A stretch of DNA of 53,535 nt from Candidatus Hydrogenedentes bacterium ADurb.Bin170 (lineage in GTDB: Bacteria > Hydrogenedentota > Hydrogenedentia > Hydrogenedentales > CAITNO01): positions 1-53,535 of the forward strand of contig MWCY01000019.1 of NCBI GenBank assembly GCA_002070275.1, written 5' to 3'. Made by a program: the position numbers and the translations under genes. The notes beneath the pieces are model-generated. The model had not been told where the DNA came from. It made no database searches and was given only the letters and a program-made list of their open reading frames with translations. Positions 43,396 to 53,060 of the stretch are shown here, piece after piece. Within the stretch, counting starts at the first letter, position 1, and every line of letters starts with the position of its first letter.

Positions 43396-44997
43396 GTGTA
43401 TCAGCGTTCACTCCTTTGGGGCATCGCCCTGTTTATTCTGGTTCTTGCTCTGGGCGCTGCTTTTCGGCTGCCCCAGCTGGACAGACGGCCTCTTCACGGC
43501 GACGAAGCCAATCAGGCCGTGAAGACCGGCGCTCTTTATGACCGTGGTTTTTATGAATATGATCCTTTTGAACATCACGGACCGACGCTCTATTACCTTG
43601 AACTGCCTTTCCTGTGGCTGAGCGGCGCAAAAGACTTCACCGATTCAACCATCGTCCCCTACCGGCTGCTGACAGCGCTGGGTGGACTCACGCTCATCGC
43701 ACTGCTCTGGTATCTTCGGGATCTGATGGGCACGGCTGCCGTTCTCTGGGCTGCCCTGCTTATGGCGCTCTCCCCTGTGATGGTTTATTACAGCCGGTAT
43801 TATGTGCAGGAAATACTGCTGGTCTGTTTCATTCAGGCCGCCTTCAGTTTCGGATGGCTCTATTTTAAAAAGCCTTCTGCTTTTCGGGCACTCCTTTTCG
43901 GCGTCGCATTGGGACTGATTCACGCCACTAAGGAAACCTGCATTCTTATGGTCTTCAGTGCTCTCGCAGGGCTGGCAGTCACGCTATGGCTGTACAAAAG
44001 TTCCCCGTCCCGGTCTTTCAAGGAAATGGCGGCGTCCTTTTTTACCCGGCAGCGGAAACTTCATATCGTTCTGGCAAGCGCTGCGGCAGTGACCGTATCT
44101 GTCGTATTTTTTACGTCTTTTTTGACGCATGCCCGCGGTCCCCTTGATTCCATCCTCACCTATACACACTACCTGCACCGGGCTGAAGGAGCCGGAAGTT
44201 CCGGTATCCACGACAAACCCTGGTACTACTACCTGCAGCTCCTGAGTTATACCCACCGGCAGACAGGCCCGTACTGGACGGAGGGATTGGTGCTCTTTCT
44301 TGCCTTTATCGCCGCACTGATGATTCTTTACCGCACCGTCTTTCCGGGCAAAGACAACAAAGAAAAAACAGCGCAAACCCGGTTTCAGCCTTTTCTGCTT
44401 GTCTATGCCCTGACTCTTCTGGCGCTGTTCAGTGCCATTCCCTATAAAACACCCTGGAACATCCTTCCGGCATTTCACGGGCTATTGCTGCTTGCCGGAA
44501 TTGGAGCGGCCCGGCTCACTGCGGCACGTTTCCCTCTGCTCGTGCGGATTCCGGTCACAGCGCTGCTCCTCGCCGGTGCAGCACACCTGGGCTGGCAGAG
44601 CTATCAGGGAAATTTTGTGTATGACGCCGACACCCGAAATCCCTATGTCTACGCCCATCCGTCCCGGGCAATACTCAAGCTTGCCGATCGTGTTGAACAA
44701 ATCGCCGCTGTCTCTTCTGAGGGAAAAAATATGCGTATCAATCTGGTGCAGCCTATCGGCGACTACTGGCCGCTGCCCTGGTACCTGAAGTCTTTTACCC
44801 GGGTCGGCTGGTGGACAGCATTGCCTGAAGATCTGGATGCTGCCATGATTCTTGCACCTCAGGCGCTGCATGATGCGGTGGAAGCCCGCCTGAAAGGTAA
44901 CTATTTCGTTGAGTTTCAGGCGTTGCGTCCGGGCGTTCTTTTTCATGTATGGATTCAGCGGGATCTGTGGGATCGTTTTATGGAAACACGCCGCTGA
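43396..44997 (+). CDS. Agl23-like membrane glycosyltransferase-family (GT39) protein
   Basis: Polytopic membrane protein of 533 residues. The first extracytoplasmic loop has the LHGDEANQAVKTGALYD motif with the Asp-Glu pair that GT39/ArnT-type enzymes use with lipid-linked sugars, and YYLELPFLW and YYSRYYVQEILLV follow as in the TIGR03663 family annotated flippase activity-associated protein Agl23. At least nine hydrophobic segments are visible. A GTG at 43396 is chosen over one at 43345 because AAAGAGAAG lies before it; this is a weak preference. Divergent from carbamoyltransferase, with a promoter at 43283. Surface-glycan assembly is the likely role. Confidence 0.8.
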   Translation: MYQRSLLWGIALFILVLALGAAFRLPQLDRRPLHGDEANQAVKTGALYDRGFYEYDPFEHHGPTLYYLELPFLWLSGAKDFTDSTIVPYRLLTALGGLTLIALLWYLRDLMGTAAVLWAALLMALSPVMVYYSRYYVQEILLVCFIQAAFSFGWLYFKKPSAFRALLFGVALGLIHATKETCILMVFSALAGLAVTLWLYKSSPSRSFKEMAASFFTRQRKLHIVLASAAAVTVSVVFFTSFLTHARGPLDSILTYTHYLHRAEGAGSSGIHDKPWYYYLQLLSYTHRQTGPYWTEGLVLFLAFIAALMILYRTVFPGKDNKEKTAQTRFQPFLLVYALTLLALFSAIPYKTPWNILPAFHGLLLLAGIGAARLTAARFPLLVRIPVTALLLAGAAHLGWQSYQGNFVYDADTRNPYVYAHPSRAILKLADRVEQIAAVSSEGKNMRINLVQPIGDYWPLPWYLKSFTRVGWWTALPEDLDAAMILAPQALHDAVEARLKGNYFVEFQALRPGVLFHVWIQRDLWDRFMETRR

Positions 44998-45180
44998 TCC
45001 ACCATTGGACAAAGATTTTGCCTTTTTATGAGAAAAATCACCCCCTGCCGGGCGAAAAAAAGCCCCGTAAAATATTGCAATTTTTCGGGGAATCTGTCAT
45101 CATATAGTGGATAAGATTTAGCACACACACAATATATTGTTTTTATTCCCGACAACCCTTCATTTTCGGAGATTTCAGGC

Positions 45181-47127
45181 GTGCGGTTTGCAAAAAAGAG
45201 TTTGTGGACGATGTTCAATCGCGCCCGCAATCATGACAACGATGCCGCCACACAGACAGAAAATGAGCCCCCCGTTTCTTCTCAAGCGCAGGAGGAGGAG
45301 GAAGAATCCATGAACGTTTATCCGGACAGCACAGTACCCCCGTCCGATTCAGAAAACACTGCAAAGACAGACCCCAGCCAGCTCGTCGCCGCACTGGCAC
45401 CCTTTCAACGATGCCTTGAAGATGCCTATCATCAAAATGATGCGGAGCTCTGGTATGATAATTGCCGGGAAGCACTTCTGAATGCCTATTTAATCTGCAA
45501 GCAGAATCAGTGGGTCCCTGTTCGCAATACCATTCAGGAAATGGGAAGGATCCTGCACAGCTATCATGCAGCAGGAGAAACTTTTGAATGCCTTTCTTTT
45601 CTCCGGGAAAGTTATCAGGCGCTGACGGTAATGGTCGGGGATATCATTGTCGGAAAAGTGCGTGACGGTGTCATCCGAAAATGGGCAGCCCTTTATGAAA
45701 AGACCGTGTCGTCAATGACAGCAGCAGGCATTCCGCTGACACGGGACACCGAAGAAAAAGAAATCGTCACTGCTCATGATGCCCCGGAAGAAGAGGACCC
45801 TGAACAGGAGTCTTTCGAAGAAACGGAGGCGGAAGAAGAGGTGCCCTGTGAAGAGACCGAAGACGGAGATCTGGAGCCTTCGGAAGAAACCTCAGGCGAA
45901 GAGCCCGAAGAGAAGGTCAGTGATTCACAAACTTCTGATGCACCGGACCAGACATGTTTTCCAGAAATAAATGCAGCGGAAATGGACGGGAAGGCAGATA
46001 ACGCCCCGGCAGTAAAACACCAAACGCAACCGGAGGTACTGTCCATCAATCTGCCGCCCTTAATGGACGATTTCTTTGATACACCCCCGTCTGCGGCATC
46101 GGCGCCGGAAGACACGCTTATTCTTTTCCCCGAACAGCAGAAATCTCCCGAAGACATTTCTTTTTCCCAAACAGATGAAATCTATGAAGAGGAAAATACA
46201 CATGAGGAAGAGGAATATCCCGATCCCGAGAACAATGAGGAGTTACTGGAGGATGAGATTCAGGAGGAAGTGACGGAGGATCTCTTTTCGCTAGTAATAG
46301 AAGAAGACGAAGGTCAGGAAGACTTTTTTGCGGAAGACGACGAGGGTTCCGCTCAAGCGCAGGAGTCTTTATCTGCAACAGAAGAAGAAGCGCTGGAATC
46401 CGCCTCTCCTTCAGAAAAAGATACGCCTCCAGAATCCCGGAGTTCGCATCCCCTTCAGCCAGAAGAGGACAGCCACCAGATTCTTGAGCACATTCAGGCA
46501 TCCATCACCCGCGAGGACATTGATCATGCCCGCGCCGGTGCGCTGCAGCTTGCGCTGTCTCTGGATAAAAAAGCCTATGAAACCGCAAAAAGTGCCGTGC
46601 AGCAGGCTGAGCAGCATCTGGAAGAAAATGCCCGCGCCATCCAGGAAGTCGAAGAAAAAACAATAATGGCAGGTGAAGCGCTTGCGCGGATGCAGGACGA
46701 ACTGGAATGCCGTGAAGAAGAGCGAAATCACGCCCGGGAAGTCATCGCGCAAATTGATATCGAAGTCGGCGACACACTGACGGATATTGAAGAATTGTCC
46801 AGACAGATTTCCGAGCTTGAAAAGAAGCGCGCGCTGAAAAATGAGGAACTGGCAAAAATATATGAAAGGAAAGAAGGTGCCCTTGCTGAGGAAAGCCGGA
46901 TCAGCACCGATGCGGAGGCTCTGGCACAAAAAGTGGCTGCTGCACTCACCCACGTGGATGATCTGCATGACGACAAAAAACGATATGAAACGGAACGGAA
47001 ATTAATTGAAAATGAAATAACCGATGCCAGAACTGTAATGGAGCGGCACCACGCTTCTCTGCTGCAGATGGAGGCCATGCTGGCAAACGCTTTGAATTAC
47101 ATACGTTCGGATGAGGATGCTCGCTGA
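45181..47127 (+). CDS. Acidic coiled-coil protein of unknown function, upstream of FtsA-like gene
   Basis: I recognise no family. The product is 648 residues, without a signal peptide, starting at GTG with GGAG nine bases upstream. Residues about 65-175 form a helical globular region (LVAALAPFQRCLEDAYHQNDAELWYDN). About 185-440 is extremely acidic (long Glu/Asp-rich runs, few hydrophobics), so likely disordered. About 470-640 is coiled coil (AQQAEQHLEENARAIQEVEEKT-type heptads, DIEELSRQISELEKKR). It ends 58 bp before the FtsA-family gene. The interval before it (44998-45180) contains an imperfect CCCCG...CGGGG hairpin but no sure promoter. A cytoskeletal or division-scaffold role is suggested only by the neighbour and architecture. 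Confidence 0.6.
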   Translation: MRFAKKSLWTMFNRARNHDNDAATQTENEPPVSSQAQEEEEESMNVYPDSTVPPSDSENTAKTDPSQLVAALAPFQRCLEDAYHQNDAELWYDNCREALLNAYLICKQNQWVPVRNTIQEMGRILHSYHAAGETFECLSFLRESYQALTVMVGDIIVGKVRDGVIRKWAALYEKTVSSMTAAGIPLTRDTEEKEIVTAHDAPEEEDPEQESFEETEAEEEVPCEETEDGDLEPSEETSGEEPEEKVSDSQTSDAPDQTCFPEINAAEMDGKADNAPAVKHQTQPEVLSINLPPLMDDFFDTPPSAASAPEDTLILFPEQQKSPEDISFSQTDEIYEEENTHEEEEYPDPENNEELLEDEIQEEVTEDLFSLVIEEDEGQEDFFAEDDEGSAQAQESLSATEEEALESASPSEKDTPPESRSSHPLQPEEDSHQILEHIQASITREDIDHARAGALQLALSLDKKAYETAKSAVQQAEQHLEENARAIQEVEEKTIMAGEALARMQDELECREEERNHAREVIAQIDIEVGDTLTDIEELSRQISELEKKRALKNEELAKIYERKEGALAEESRISTDAEALAQKVAAALTHVDDLHDDKKRYETERKLIENEITDARTVMERHHASLLQMEAMLANALNYIRSDEDAR

Positions 47128-47185
47128 ACCATCGGGCGGCGGCATTTTCCAGAGGTGTTCAGATAGAAAAAGGAGATTGTGTGTC

Positions 47186-48478
47186 GTGTCGAAGAACAAA
47201 GATATCGTAGGTGTCATTGATTTTGGAAGCCGTGCTATCCGTGTAATTATCGGCAGCCGCCTCAGGAACGGACAAACGCACATTCTGGGCTACAGCTCCG
47301 TACCGACTCAGGATGCCGTGCACTTCGGTGCCATTCAGGATATCAACCTGGCAGGAAAACTCGCCAATCAGGCACTGACACAAGCCCAGGCAATGGCGAA
47401 AGAAAAAACGTATTATCTTTACTGCGGCATTCAGGGCAGCACGGAGATGTCGGGCATTCATGACGGTAAAGTGGAAATAGAAAACGGTATCATCAAACCG
47501 GAACATCTGGAAGCCGCAAGACACAATGCTTCTTTGGAATGCGTTACTCCTGAATCCCGTCCCGTTTCCTGCATCAAATCGGAGCAATGGACTGTAGACG
47601 ATATACGTGTCGCCGACCCCATCGGAATGCAGGGGCATGTTCTGAAAGGGCGGATCCACTTTACCCGTTTGTCCATATTTCTGGAAAACAATCTGAGAAC
47701 CTGTCTGGAAAATCAGAAAAAGAAGATTGCCGATTTTGTTTACATGCCTTTGGCAGCCGCCCATGGCTGCCTCACGCTGGAAGATATCCGCCTGGGTGCA
47801 GCGGTCATTAATTTCGGCTCAACCAGCACCAGTATCACCGTCTACAACGATAACCGGCTGATTGCCACCGAAGTCTTCAAATGGGGCAGCGGGCATTACG
47901 TGGGTGATATTGCCGCCGTACTCAATGTCTATTTCGAGGAAGCCGTGGAACTGCTGCTCGATTACGGCATTAACATCGATCTGTTCGAGACACCGACAAA
48001 AGGCGGATTCAAATTGTCCTCCACCAGCATCGCCCCGCCGGACAGCGACGTCACCATCAAACTGCAAAAGACGGTTACAGGCGCACCCGGTACTGTAGCC
48101 AAAAGCAAACTTGATGCCGTTATTTTTGAAAGAAGCAAGCAGTTTGCCGCACTGATTGAGGACTATCTGAAAACAAACAACTACCTCATGAAACTAAGCA
48201 GAGGGCTCATTATTACAGGCGGCGGTGCAGCCGTCAGTAATCAGGATAAGATTCTGGAAAAAACAATCGGAATTTCCACACGCATCGGACTGCCTCTCGG
48301 ATTCAATGAACTGCCCGACGCCATCAACACTCCTGAATGGGCGCCGACCATCGGTATACTGAATTATGCTTTTGCACACCGGGGCGGGACGGGCACTGCT
48401 TCCGCTAAAAACGGTCGACAGACCAAAAACTCTTTTCTGACACCCATAAAATGGTTTTTTAATGATTTTATCTGGTGA
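47186..48478 (+). CDS. ftsA: FtsA-family actin-like cell division protein
   Basis: The product is 430 residues. Actin-fold phosphate motifs are visible: DFGSRAIRVIIG at the N-terminus, INFGSTSTSITVY in the middle and LIITGGGAAVSNQDKI late. The inserted 1C domain (YCGIQGSTEMSGIHDGKVEIE) and PIGMQGHVLKG point to FtsA rather than MreB or PilM. A short aromatic tail KWFFNDFIW could be the membrane-binding amphipathic tip. The start is GTG at 47186 with AGGAG ten bases upstream. FtsZ is not in the window. The upstream coiled-coil gene is its only likely partner, and ruvA begins 79 bp downstream. A divergent actin-like role (chromosome or envelope) is possible. Confidence 0.75.
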   Translation: MSKNKDIVGVIDFGSRAIRVIIGSRLRNGQTHILGYSSVPTQDAVHFGAIQDINLAGKLANQALTQAQAMAKEKTYYLYCGIQGSTEMSGIHDGKVEIENGIIKPEHLEAARHNASLECVTPESRPVSCIKSEQWTVDDIRVADPIGMQGHVLKGRIHFTRLSIFLENNLRTCLENQKKKIADFVYMPLAAAHGCLTLEDIRLGAAVINFGSTSTSITVYNDNRLIATEVFKWGSGHYVGDIAAVLNVYFEEAVELLLDYGINIDLFETPTKGGFKLSSTSIAPPDSDVTIKLQKTVTGAPGTVAKSKLDAVIFERSKQFAALIEDYLKTNNYLMKLSRGLIITGGGAAVSNQDKILEKTIGISTRIGLPLGFNELPDAINTPEWAPTIGILNYAFAHRGGTGTASAKNGRQTKNSFLTPIKWFFNDFIW

Positions 48479-48557
48479 GATCCTGTCTGTGCCGGCGCCG
48501 GGGCAATACCTGGCAAAGCACTCCAACTGACGCTCCGGATGGAAAAGGATTCTTTGC

Positions 48558-49175
48558 ATGTTCGCTTTTCTTCGTGGAGAGGTAGTCGCCTCATCCGTTA
48601 ACCGCATTGCTCTGGATGTGAACGGAGTAGGCTTCGACGTGCTTGTTCCCGATTCTGCTCAGCGGAAGCTGCCTGTCGGTCAGCATGCAACACTGCTCAC
48701 CTATTGTCACATCCGGGAAGATATTTTTCAGATCTACGGATTTCTGACCGAAGAAGACCGTGCTTTGTTCATCATGTGCATGAGTATTACCGGAATCGGT
48801 CCGAAAGTTGCCCTGTCCATTTTGTCCACCCTGTCCGTCAGTGCCTTTGCCCGGGCTGTACAGGAGCATGACATCACTGCCATGTCGCGCGTCCCGGGCG
48901 TCGGCAAGAAAACGGCACAGCGCATTATCCTGGAAATGAAGACCCGCATGGGGCAGGATCCGGAGCTCAATGCCCTGCTGGGAGATCCTCAGTCGGCAGA
49001 GGAAACCGGCGATGATGATGTGTATGAGGCGCTGATCAGCCTCGGCTGCACTGCCCAGGAGGCAAAAAAAGCCAGCGCCCACGCCCGAAAGATGCTGGGC
49101 AGTGAGGCACCCGATGAAGAACTCGTACGCGAAGCGTTACGTTCCCTAGCAAAGGCAGGCCATGTCCAGAGATGA
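48558..49175 (+). CDS. ruvA: Holliday junction branch migration protein RuvA
   Basis: The product is 205 residues and binds four-way DNA junctions, loading the RuvB motor. The OB fold begins [28 protein letters not shown], the helix-hairpin-helix pair reads [14 protein letters not shown] and [17 protein letters not shown], and the C-terminal domain ([20 protein letters not shown]) contacts RuvB. The ATG has AAAGGA upstream. It overlaps ruvB by 14 bp (49162-49175). RuvC is not adjacent. Confidence 0.96.
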   Translation: MFAFLRGEVVASSVNRIALDVNGVGFDVLVPDSAQRKLPVGQHATLLTYCHIREDIFQIYGFLTEEDRALFIMCMSITGIGPKVALSILSTLSVSAFARAVQEHDITAMSRVPGVGKKTAQRIILEMKTRMGQDPELNALLGDPQSAEETGDDDVYEALISLGCTAQEAKKASAHARKMLGSEAPDEELVREALRSLAKAGHVQR

Positions 49176-50187
49176 GGTAATTATACCGGGGCGCGTTGAA
49201 GACGATGCCTCTTATGATGATCAGATCCGCCCGAAACGGCTTGACGACTTTCCAGGACAGGAGCCGATCAAAGACAAGCTGCGCATTGCGATTGAAGCGG
49301 CAAAGCAACGGAGCGAGCCCCTGGATCACCTGCTTCTGAGCGGCCCTCCGGGTCTGGGCAAAACAACCCTTGCCCGGATCATCGCCAATGAAATGGGAGT
49401 GGATATCAAGCAAAGCTCAGGTCCTGTCATAGAGCGTCAAGCTGATCTCTCCGCCATTCTGACCAGTCTGGAAAATTTCGATGTCCTTTTTATTGATGAA
49501 ATTCACCGGTTAAATCACGCTGTGGAAGAAACACTCTATTCCGCCATGGAGGACTTCGAGGTTGACATCATGCTCGGGAAGGGACCCACTGCCCGATCCA
49601 TGAAAATCGGCTTGCGCCCCTTCACACTGATCGGTGCCACCACCCGTGCCGGACTGCTTACACCGCCGCTGCGCGCCCGCTTCGGCGACACCTGCCGTTT
49701 CGAAATGTACACTCCTGAAGAACTTGAGCGTATTATCACCCGATCCGCCAGAATCCTCGATGTCCCCGTACAGCCCGAAGGAGCGCTTGAAATCGCCGCA
49801 CGTTCCAGGGGCACTGCCCGCATCGCCAACCGGCTGCTGCGGCGTGTCCGTGATTTTGCGCAAGTGAAAGGCGATGGAATCATCACCAGAGAGCTGGCGG
49901 AAGGGGCGCTGGAACTGCTGCGTATTGATGCGCTCGGGCTGGATGATATGGACAGGCAGATACTGGAAGTGCTGATTGATAAATTCGGCGGCGGCCCTGT
50001 CGGCCTGGCTTCTCTGGCGGTGGCTGTCGGCGAAGAACGGCAGACCCTGGAAGAAGTTCACGAACCCTACCTGATACAGATAGGTTTTCTGAAACGAACC
50101 CCGCAAGGGCGCATGGCAACGCCGCACGCCTTCAGGCATCTGAAGAAAAGTCCGCCGCCTGCAGGAGGGCAGGGAACCCTGCTATAA
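49162..50187 (+). CDS. ruvB: Holliday junction DNA helicase RuvB
   Basis: AAA+ hexameric motor of branch migration, 341 residues. Walker A is GPPGLGKTT (61-69), Walker B is FIDEIHRL, sensor 1 is [10 protein letters not shown] and the sensor 2 arginine region is [18 protein letters not shown] winged-helix domain ([23 protein letters not shown]) closes the protein. It is co-transcribed with ruvA by overlap, and a terminator follows 7 bp after the stop codon. Confidence 0.97.
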   Translation: MSRDEVIIPGRVEDDASYDDQIRPKRLDDFPGQEPIKDKLRIAIEAAKQRSEPLDHLLLSGPPGLGKTTLARIIANEMGVDIKQSSGPVIERQADLSAILTSLENFDVLFIDEIHRLNHAVEETLYSAMEDFEVDIMLGKGPTARSMKIGLRPFTLIGATTRAGLLTPPLRARFGDTCRFEMYTPEELERIITRSARILDVPVQPEGALEIAARSRGTARIANRLLRRVRDFAQVKGDGIITRELAEGALELLRIDALGLDDMDRQILEVLIDKFGGGPVGLASLAVAVGEERQTLEEVHEPYLIQIGFLKRTPQGRMATPHAFRHLKKSPPPAGGQGTLL

Positions 50188-50194
50188 TACGCCG

Positions 50195-50222
50195 GGCTGC
50201 ATGCAAAAGATGCAGCCTTTCT
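50195..50222 (+). terminator. Intrinsic terminator of ruvAB
   Basis: GGCTGCAT, loop GCAAAAG, ATGCAGCC (perfect 8-bp stem) followed by TTTCTT. Confidence 0.85.
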
Positions 50223-50302
50223 TCTCTGATCGGCTTCCCTCCTAAAGGTCTCACCGCCTCTCGTTCGGAACTATTGTGCCTTATTTTTTCAGGAGTAAAA
50301 CC

Positions 50303-51574
50303 ATGTCTCACTGTGCAGACCGTAATCCCGCCTCCCCTTCCGACTGGAACCGCTGGGGTATGACACCGCCGCAGCGGGTGGCGCTGGTCGCCTTTCTTTT
50401 CAGCGGTGCAGTCAATTCCGCCTTACTGGTTATGCCTTTTTTTCTGTTCAATCAGATGAACCAGGGTGCTACACTCTCTGGCATTTTCATCGGCCTGGCG
50501 TCGCTCGGCTATACACTGGCATCCCTGTTTTCCTCACGGTTTGTCGCACGGGCGCGGCATGGATTGAACTGGTCTCTATTCGGTGTTACTGGATTTCTGA
50601 TTTTTCTGGGCGCCATGCCCGCTTTCCGAACACCCTTTCTCTGCGGTTTCTTTTTTGTTGCCGCTTTTACCTTTTCTGCTTTTGCCTGGCCGGCTTACCA
50701 TTCCTGGGTCGGCGCGGAACCCTTCCCCGAAGCACGGGCACGGCATATGAGTCTGGTCAATGTCGCCTGGAGCACAGGTGGTGCTGCAGGACCGCTGCTG
50801 GCAGGGCCGTTCTATGAGATTGATTTCCGGTTTCCCTACCTTTTTATCGCGGGGCTTTGTCTTCTATCGCTCGTACTGATTGCATCTGTTCCACCGGAAA
50901 AAAGTTATTTCGTCTGCCTCAGCAGTGACAGCACTCAATCACGGAGAGCCCACGACCGTGCCAGTGAATCTTTTCTGTACAGTGCCTGGTGCGCCACTTT
51001 TGCCGCCCATATCACCGTCGGCTCCACAAGAGCGGTTTTTCCCAAACAGCTGGATGAGCTGATCAGTACGGGTCAGCTGCGCTACCTTTGGGAAAGCCAC
51101 GCCTCCGCCTGGCTGAACAGTGCATCGGCTTCACGCTTTTCCTGGCTTGCCGTGATCATGGGGCTCGCCACCGGACTGACCTTTTTTATCATGGGGCGCT
51201 CCGCCTGGTGGCACCATCGTTTTTCCATGCTTGTCGTGATCCAGCTTTTTACAGGTGCCGCCATGTGGTCGCTGGGATATACGCACAGTATAATCGTCAT
51301 GCTCATCGCTTTTTCTGCCATAGGCATGAATCTTGGAGTCGCATTCTTCTCCAGCGTCTTTTACGGCATGGCAAATCCGACTACAAAACATGGACGCGCC
51401 GCCATCAACGAAGGCGTAGTCGGTCTGGGCGGTATGACAGGCAGCCTAGGCTTTGCTGCGGTGGGCATTTATGCCGGATTGAATCTCCCCTTCCGCCTGA
51501 TGCCCCTGGTGATGATTGCCATCATTCTGCTTCAATGGTGCCTGATCCGCTGGCGGCGATCCGGGGAAGCATAA
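50303..51574 (+). CDS. Major facilitator superfamily transporter
   Basis: The product is 423 residues with about twelve hydrophobic segments. The N-half contains GIFIGLASLGYTLASLFSSRFVARARHG (the loop 2-3 type motif) and the helix-4/5 motif STGGAAGPLLAGPFYEIDF. A long polar linker with charged residues lies between the halves (about 215-270). Its substrate cannot be read from sequence; the neighbouring convergent xylose isomerase makes a sugar plausible, but this is a weak hint. ATG 50303 has AGGAG seven bases upstream and gives MSHCADR; an ATG-like start nine codons earlier lacks it. The C-terminal stop abuts the terminator of xylA. Confidence 0.8.
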   Translation: MSHCADRNPASPSDWNRWGMTPPQRVALVAFLFSGAVNSALLVMPFFLFNQMNQGATLSGIFIGLASLGYTLASLFSSRFVARARHGLNWSLFGVTGFLIFLGAMPAFRTPFLCGFFFVAAFTFSAFAWPAYHSWVGAEPFPEARARHMSLVNVAWSTGGAAGPLLAGPFYEIDFRFPYLFIAGLCLLSLVLIASVPPEKSYFVCLSSDSTQSRRAHDRASESFLYSAWCATFAAHITVGSTRAVFPKQLDELISTGQLRYLWESHASAWLNSASASRFSWLAVIMGLATGLTFFIMGRSAWWHHRFSMLVVIQLFTGAAMWSLGYTHSIIVMLIAFSAIGMNLGVAFFSSVFYGMANPTTKHGRAAINEGVVGLGGMTGSLGFAAVGIYAGLNLPFRLMPLVMIAIILLQWCLIRWRRSGEA

Positions 51575-51614
51575 AAAAAGCGGCGACAGCCTCCATCATC
51601 GAGACTGCCGCCGC
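51573..51614 (-). terminator. Intrinsic terminator of xylA
   Basis: On the minus strand GCGGCGGCAG and CTGTCGCCGC pair at 9 of 10 positions around a 15-base loop, and TTTTTTTA follows. It begins 20 bp past the xylA stop codon. Its T-run lies against the stop codon of the convergent MFS gene. Confidence 0.88.
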
Positions 51615-51633
51615 GGCGCGATCAGAACAGAAA

Positions 51634-52950
51634 TTATTTGATGTAGTCGTTGAGCATATTTTCCAGCAGCTCCTGACGACCGCTCACAATTTTCGGGTTG
51701 CCTTTCTTCAGAGCATAAGCTTCCAGTTCTTCAAAGCCTACCTTCCCGTTTTCGATGTCCTTGCCGATTCCTTTATCCCATCCGCTGTAACGGTTTTTCA
51801 CAAAATTGGCAAAGCCTTTGTCTTTGTGCATCTGTGCGGCGATCTTCAGCCCTCTGGCAAAGCAGTCCATGGAACCCACATGCGCATGGAACAGATCCAC
51901 CGCATCAATGGACTGACGGCGTACATGGGCATCAAAATTGAAGCCGCCCGTTTTGAATCCGCCGAATTTCAGCAGGGTGTACATGATCTGTGTCGTGTCA
52001 TAAAGATCGGTGGGGAACTGATCCGTATCCCAGCCCAGGAGCATATCGCCTCGGTTCGCATCAACCGAACCCAGAATGCCGTTGGCTCCGGCGTATTCGA
52101 GTTCGTGAATGAGCGTATGCCCCGCCAATGTCGCATGATTCGCTTCCAGATTCAGTTTGAAGGTTTTGTCCAGGCCGTAACGCTGCAGGAAAGCGTAGCA
52201 GCTTGCCGCATCAAAATCGTACTGATGTTTGGTGGGCTCTTTCGGTTTCGGCTCAATATAAAACTGCCCGGTGAACCCTATCTTTTTGGCATAGTCCACC
52301 GCCATATTCAGGAAGATGCCCAGATGATCCATCTCACGGCCCATATCCGTATTGAGCAGCGTTTCGTAGCCTTCACGACCGCCCCAGAACACATACCCCA
52401 AACCGCCCAGATATTTCGTGTTCTCAATGGCTTTCTTCACTTTCGCCGCCGCATAGGCGAACACATCCGGATTCGGGTTCGTTGCAGCACCCGACATGAA
52501 GCGGGGATGCGAAAAGAGATTGCAGGTACCCCAGATCAGTTTGATGCCTGTGTCTTTTTGCATCTTCTTCGCAAGCTTCACCATATGATCCAGCTGCTTG
52601 TTCGATTCTGCCAGAGATCCCGTTTCCGGAATAAGATCATCATCGTGAAATGCCCAGAATTTCACACCCAGCTTGGTGAAAAATTCAAAAGCGGCCTGAA
52701 GCGTATTCTCGGCAACTTCAATGACGCTGTCGCCCTTCAGCCACTCACGATCCATCACCGGTGATCCGAACATGTCAGCACCGCCACTGCGGAAAGTATG
52801 CCAGTAGCAGACGGCAAAACGAAGATGGTCTTCCATGGTTTTGCCAAGCACTTTTTCCTTGGGATTGTAGTGTTTGAAGCTCAGCGGATTCTTGGAGTCG
52901 GGCCCTTCGTAAGCAATAGGCTTCGCAACTTCCGGAAAATATACTTTCAT
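51634..52950 (-). CDS. xylA: Xylose isomerase
   Basis: Interconverts D-xylose and D-xylulose (also glucose and fructose), a cytoplasmic metal-dependent TIM barrel. The product is 438 residues, the long class II type. The catalytic His is in [12 protein letters not shown], and metal-site motifs are [29 protein letters not shown] and GSVDANRGD; the C-terminal [11 protein letters not shown] is also typical. ATG 52950 has GGGAG upstream. No xylulokinase or regulator is in view. Monocistronic, with a terminator downstream; the upstream interval of about 110 bp has no strong promoter match. Confidence 0.97.
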   Translation of the reverse strand: MKVYFPEVAKPIAYEGPDSKNPLSFKHYNPKEKVLGKTMEDHLRFAVCYWHTFRSGGADMFGSPVMDREWLKGDSVIEVAENTLQAAFEFFTKLGVKFWAFHDDDLIPETGSLAESNKQLDHMVKLAKKMQKDTGIKLIWGTCNLFSHPRFMSGAATNPNPDVFAYAAAKVKKAIENTKYLGGLGYVFWGGREGYETLLNTDMGREMDHLGIFLNMAVDYAKKIGFTGQFYIEPKPKEPTKHQYDFDAASCYAFLQRYGLDKTFKLNLEANHATLAGHTLIHELEYAGANGILGSVDANRGDMLLGWDTDQFPTDLYDTTQIMYTLLKFGGFKTGGFNFDAHVRRQSIDAVDLFHAHVGSMDCFARGLKIAAQMHKDKGFANFVKNRYSGWDKGIGKDIENGKVGFEELEAYALKKGNPKIVSGRQELLENMLNDYIK

Positions 52951-53060
52951 GATTAATCTCCCTGTTCTAAACGGTTATTCCTTTGCTGATCCGCAGTGAA
53001 CCAGGCAAAAAGACAATACTTTGACAAAGCAGTTGAATGCAAGTTTCCTCCCCGCAACAC

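Noticed and set aside
45063-45090. CCCCG...CGGGG hairpin after the Agl23-like gene as an intrinsic terminator
   Set aside because: The stem is interrupted by a mismatch and no T-run follows on the exit side. It may still be a weak stop.
50183-50188. Perfect TATAAT at the ruvB stop codon as a promoter for the MFS gene
   Set aside because: No -35 match 16-18 bases upstream, and an intrinsic terminator follows at once. The word includes the TAA stop.
51088-52764. 558-residue open frame on the + strand opposite xylA
   Set aside because: Antisense to a clear xylose isomerase with every active-site motif; the frame spans the MFS end and the terminator.
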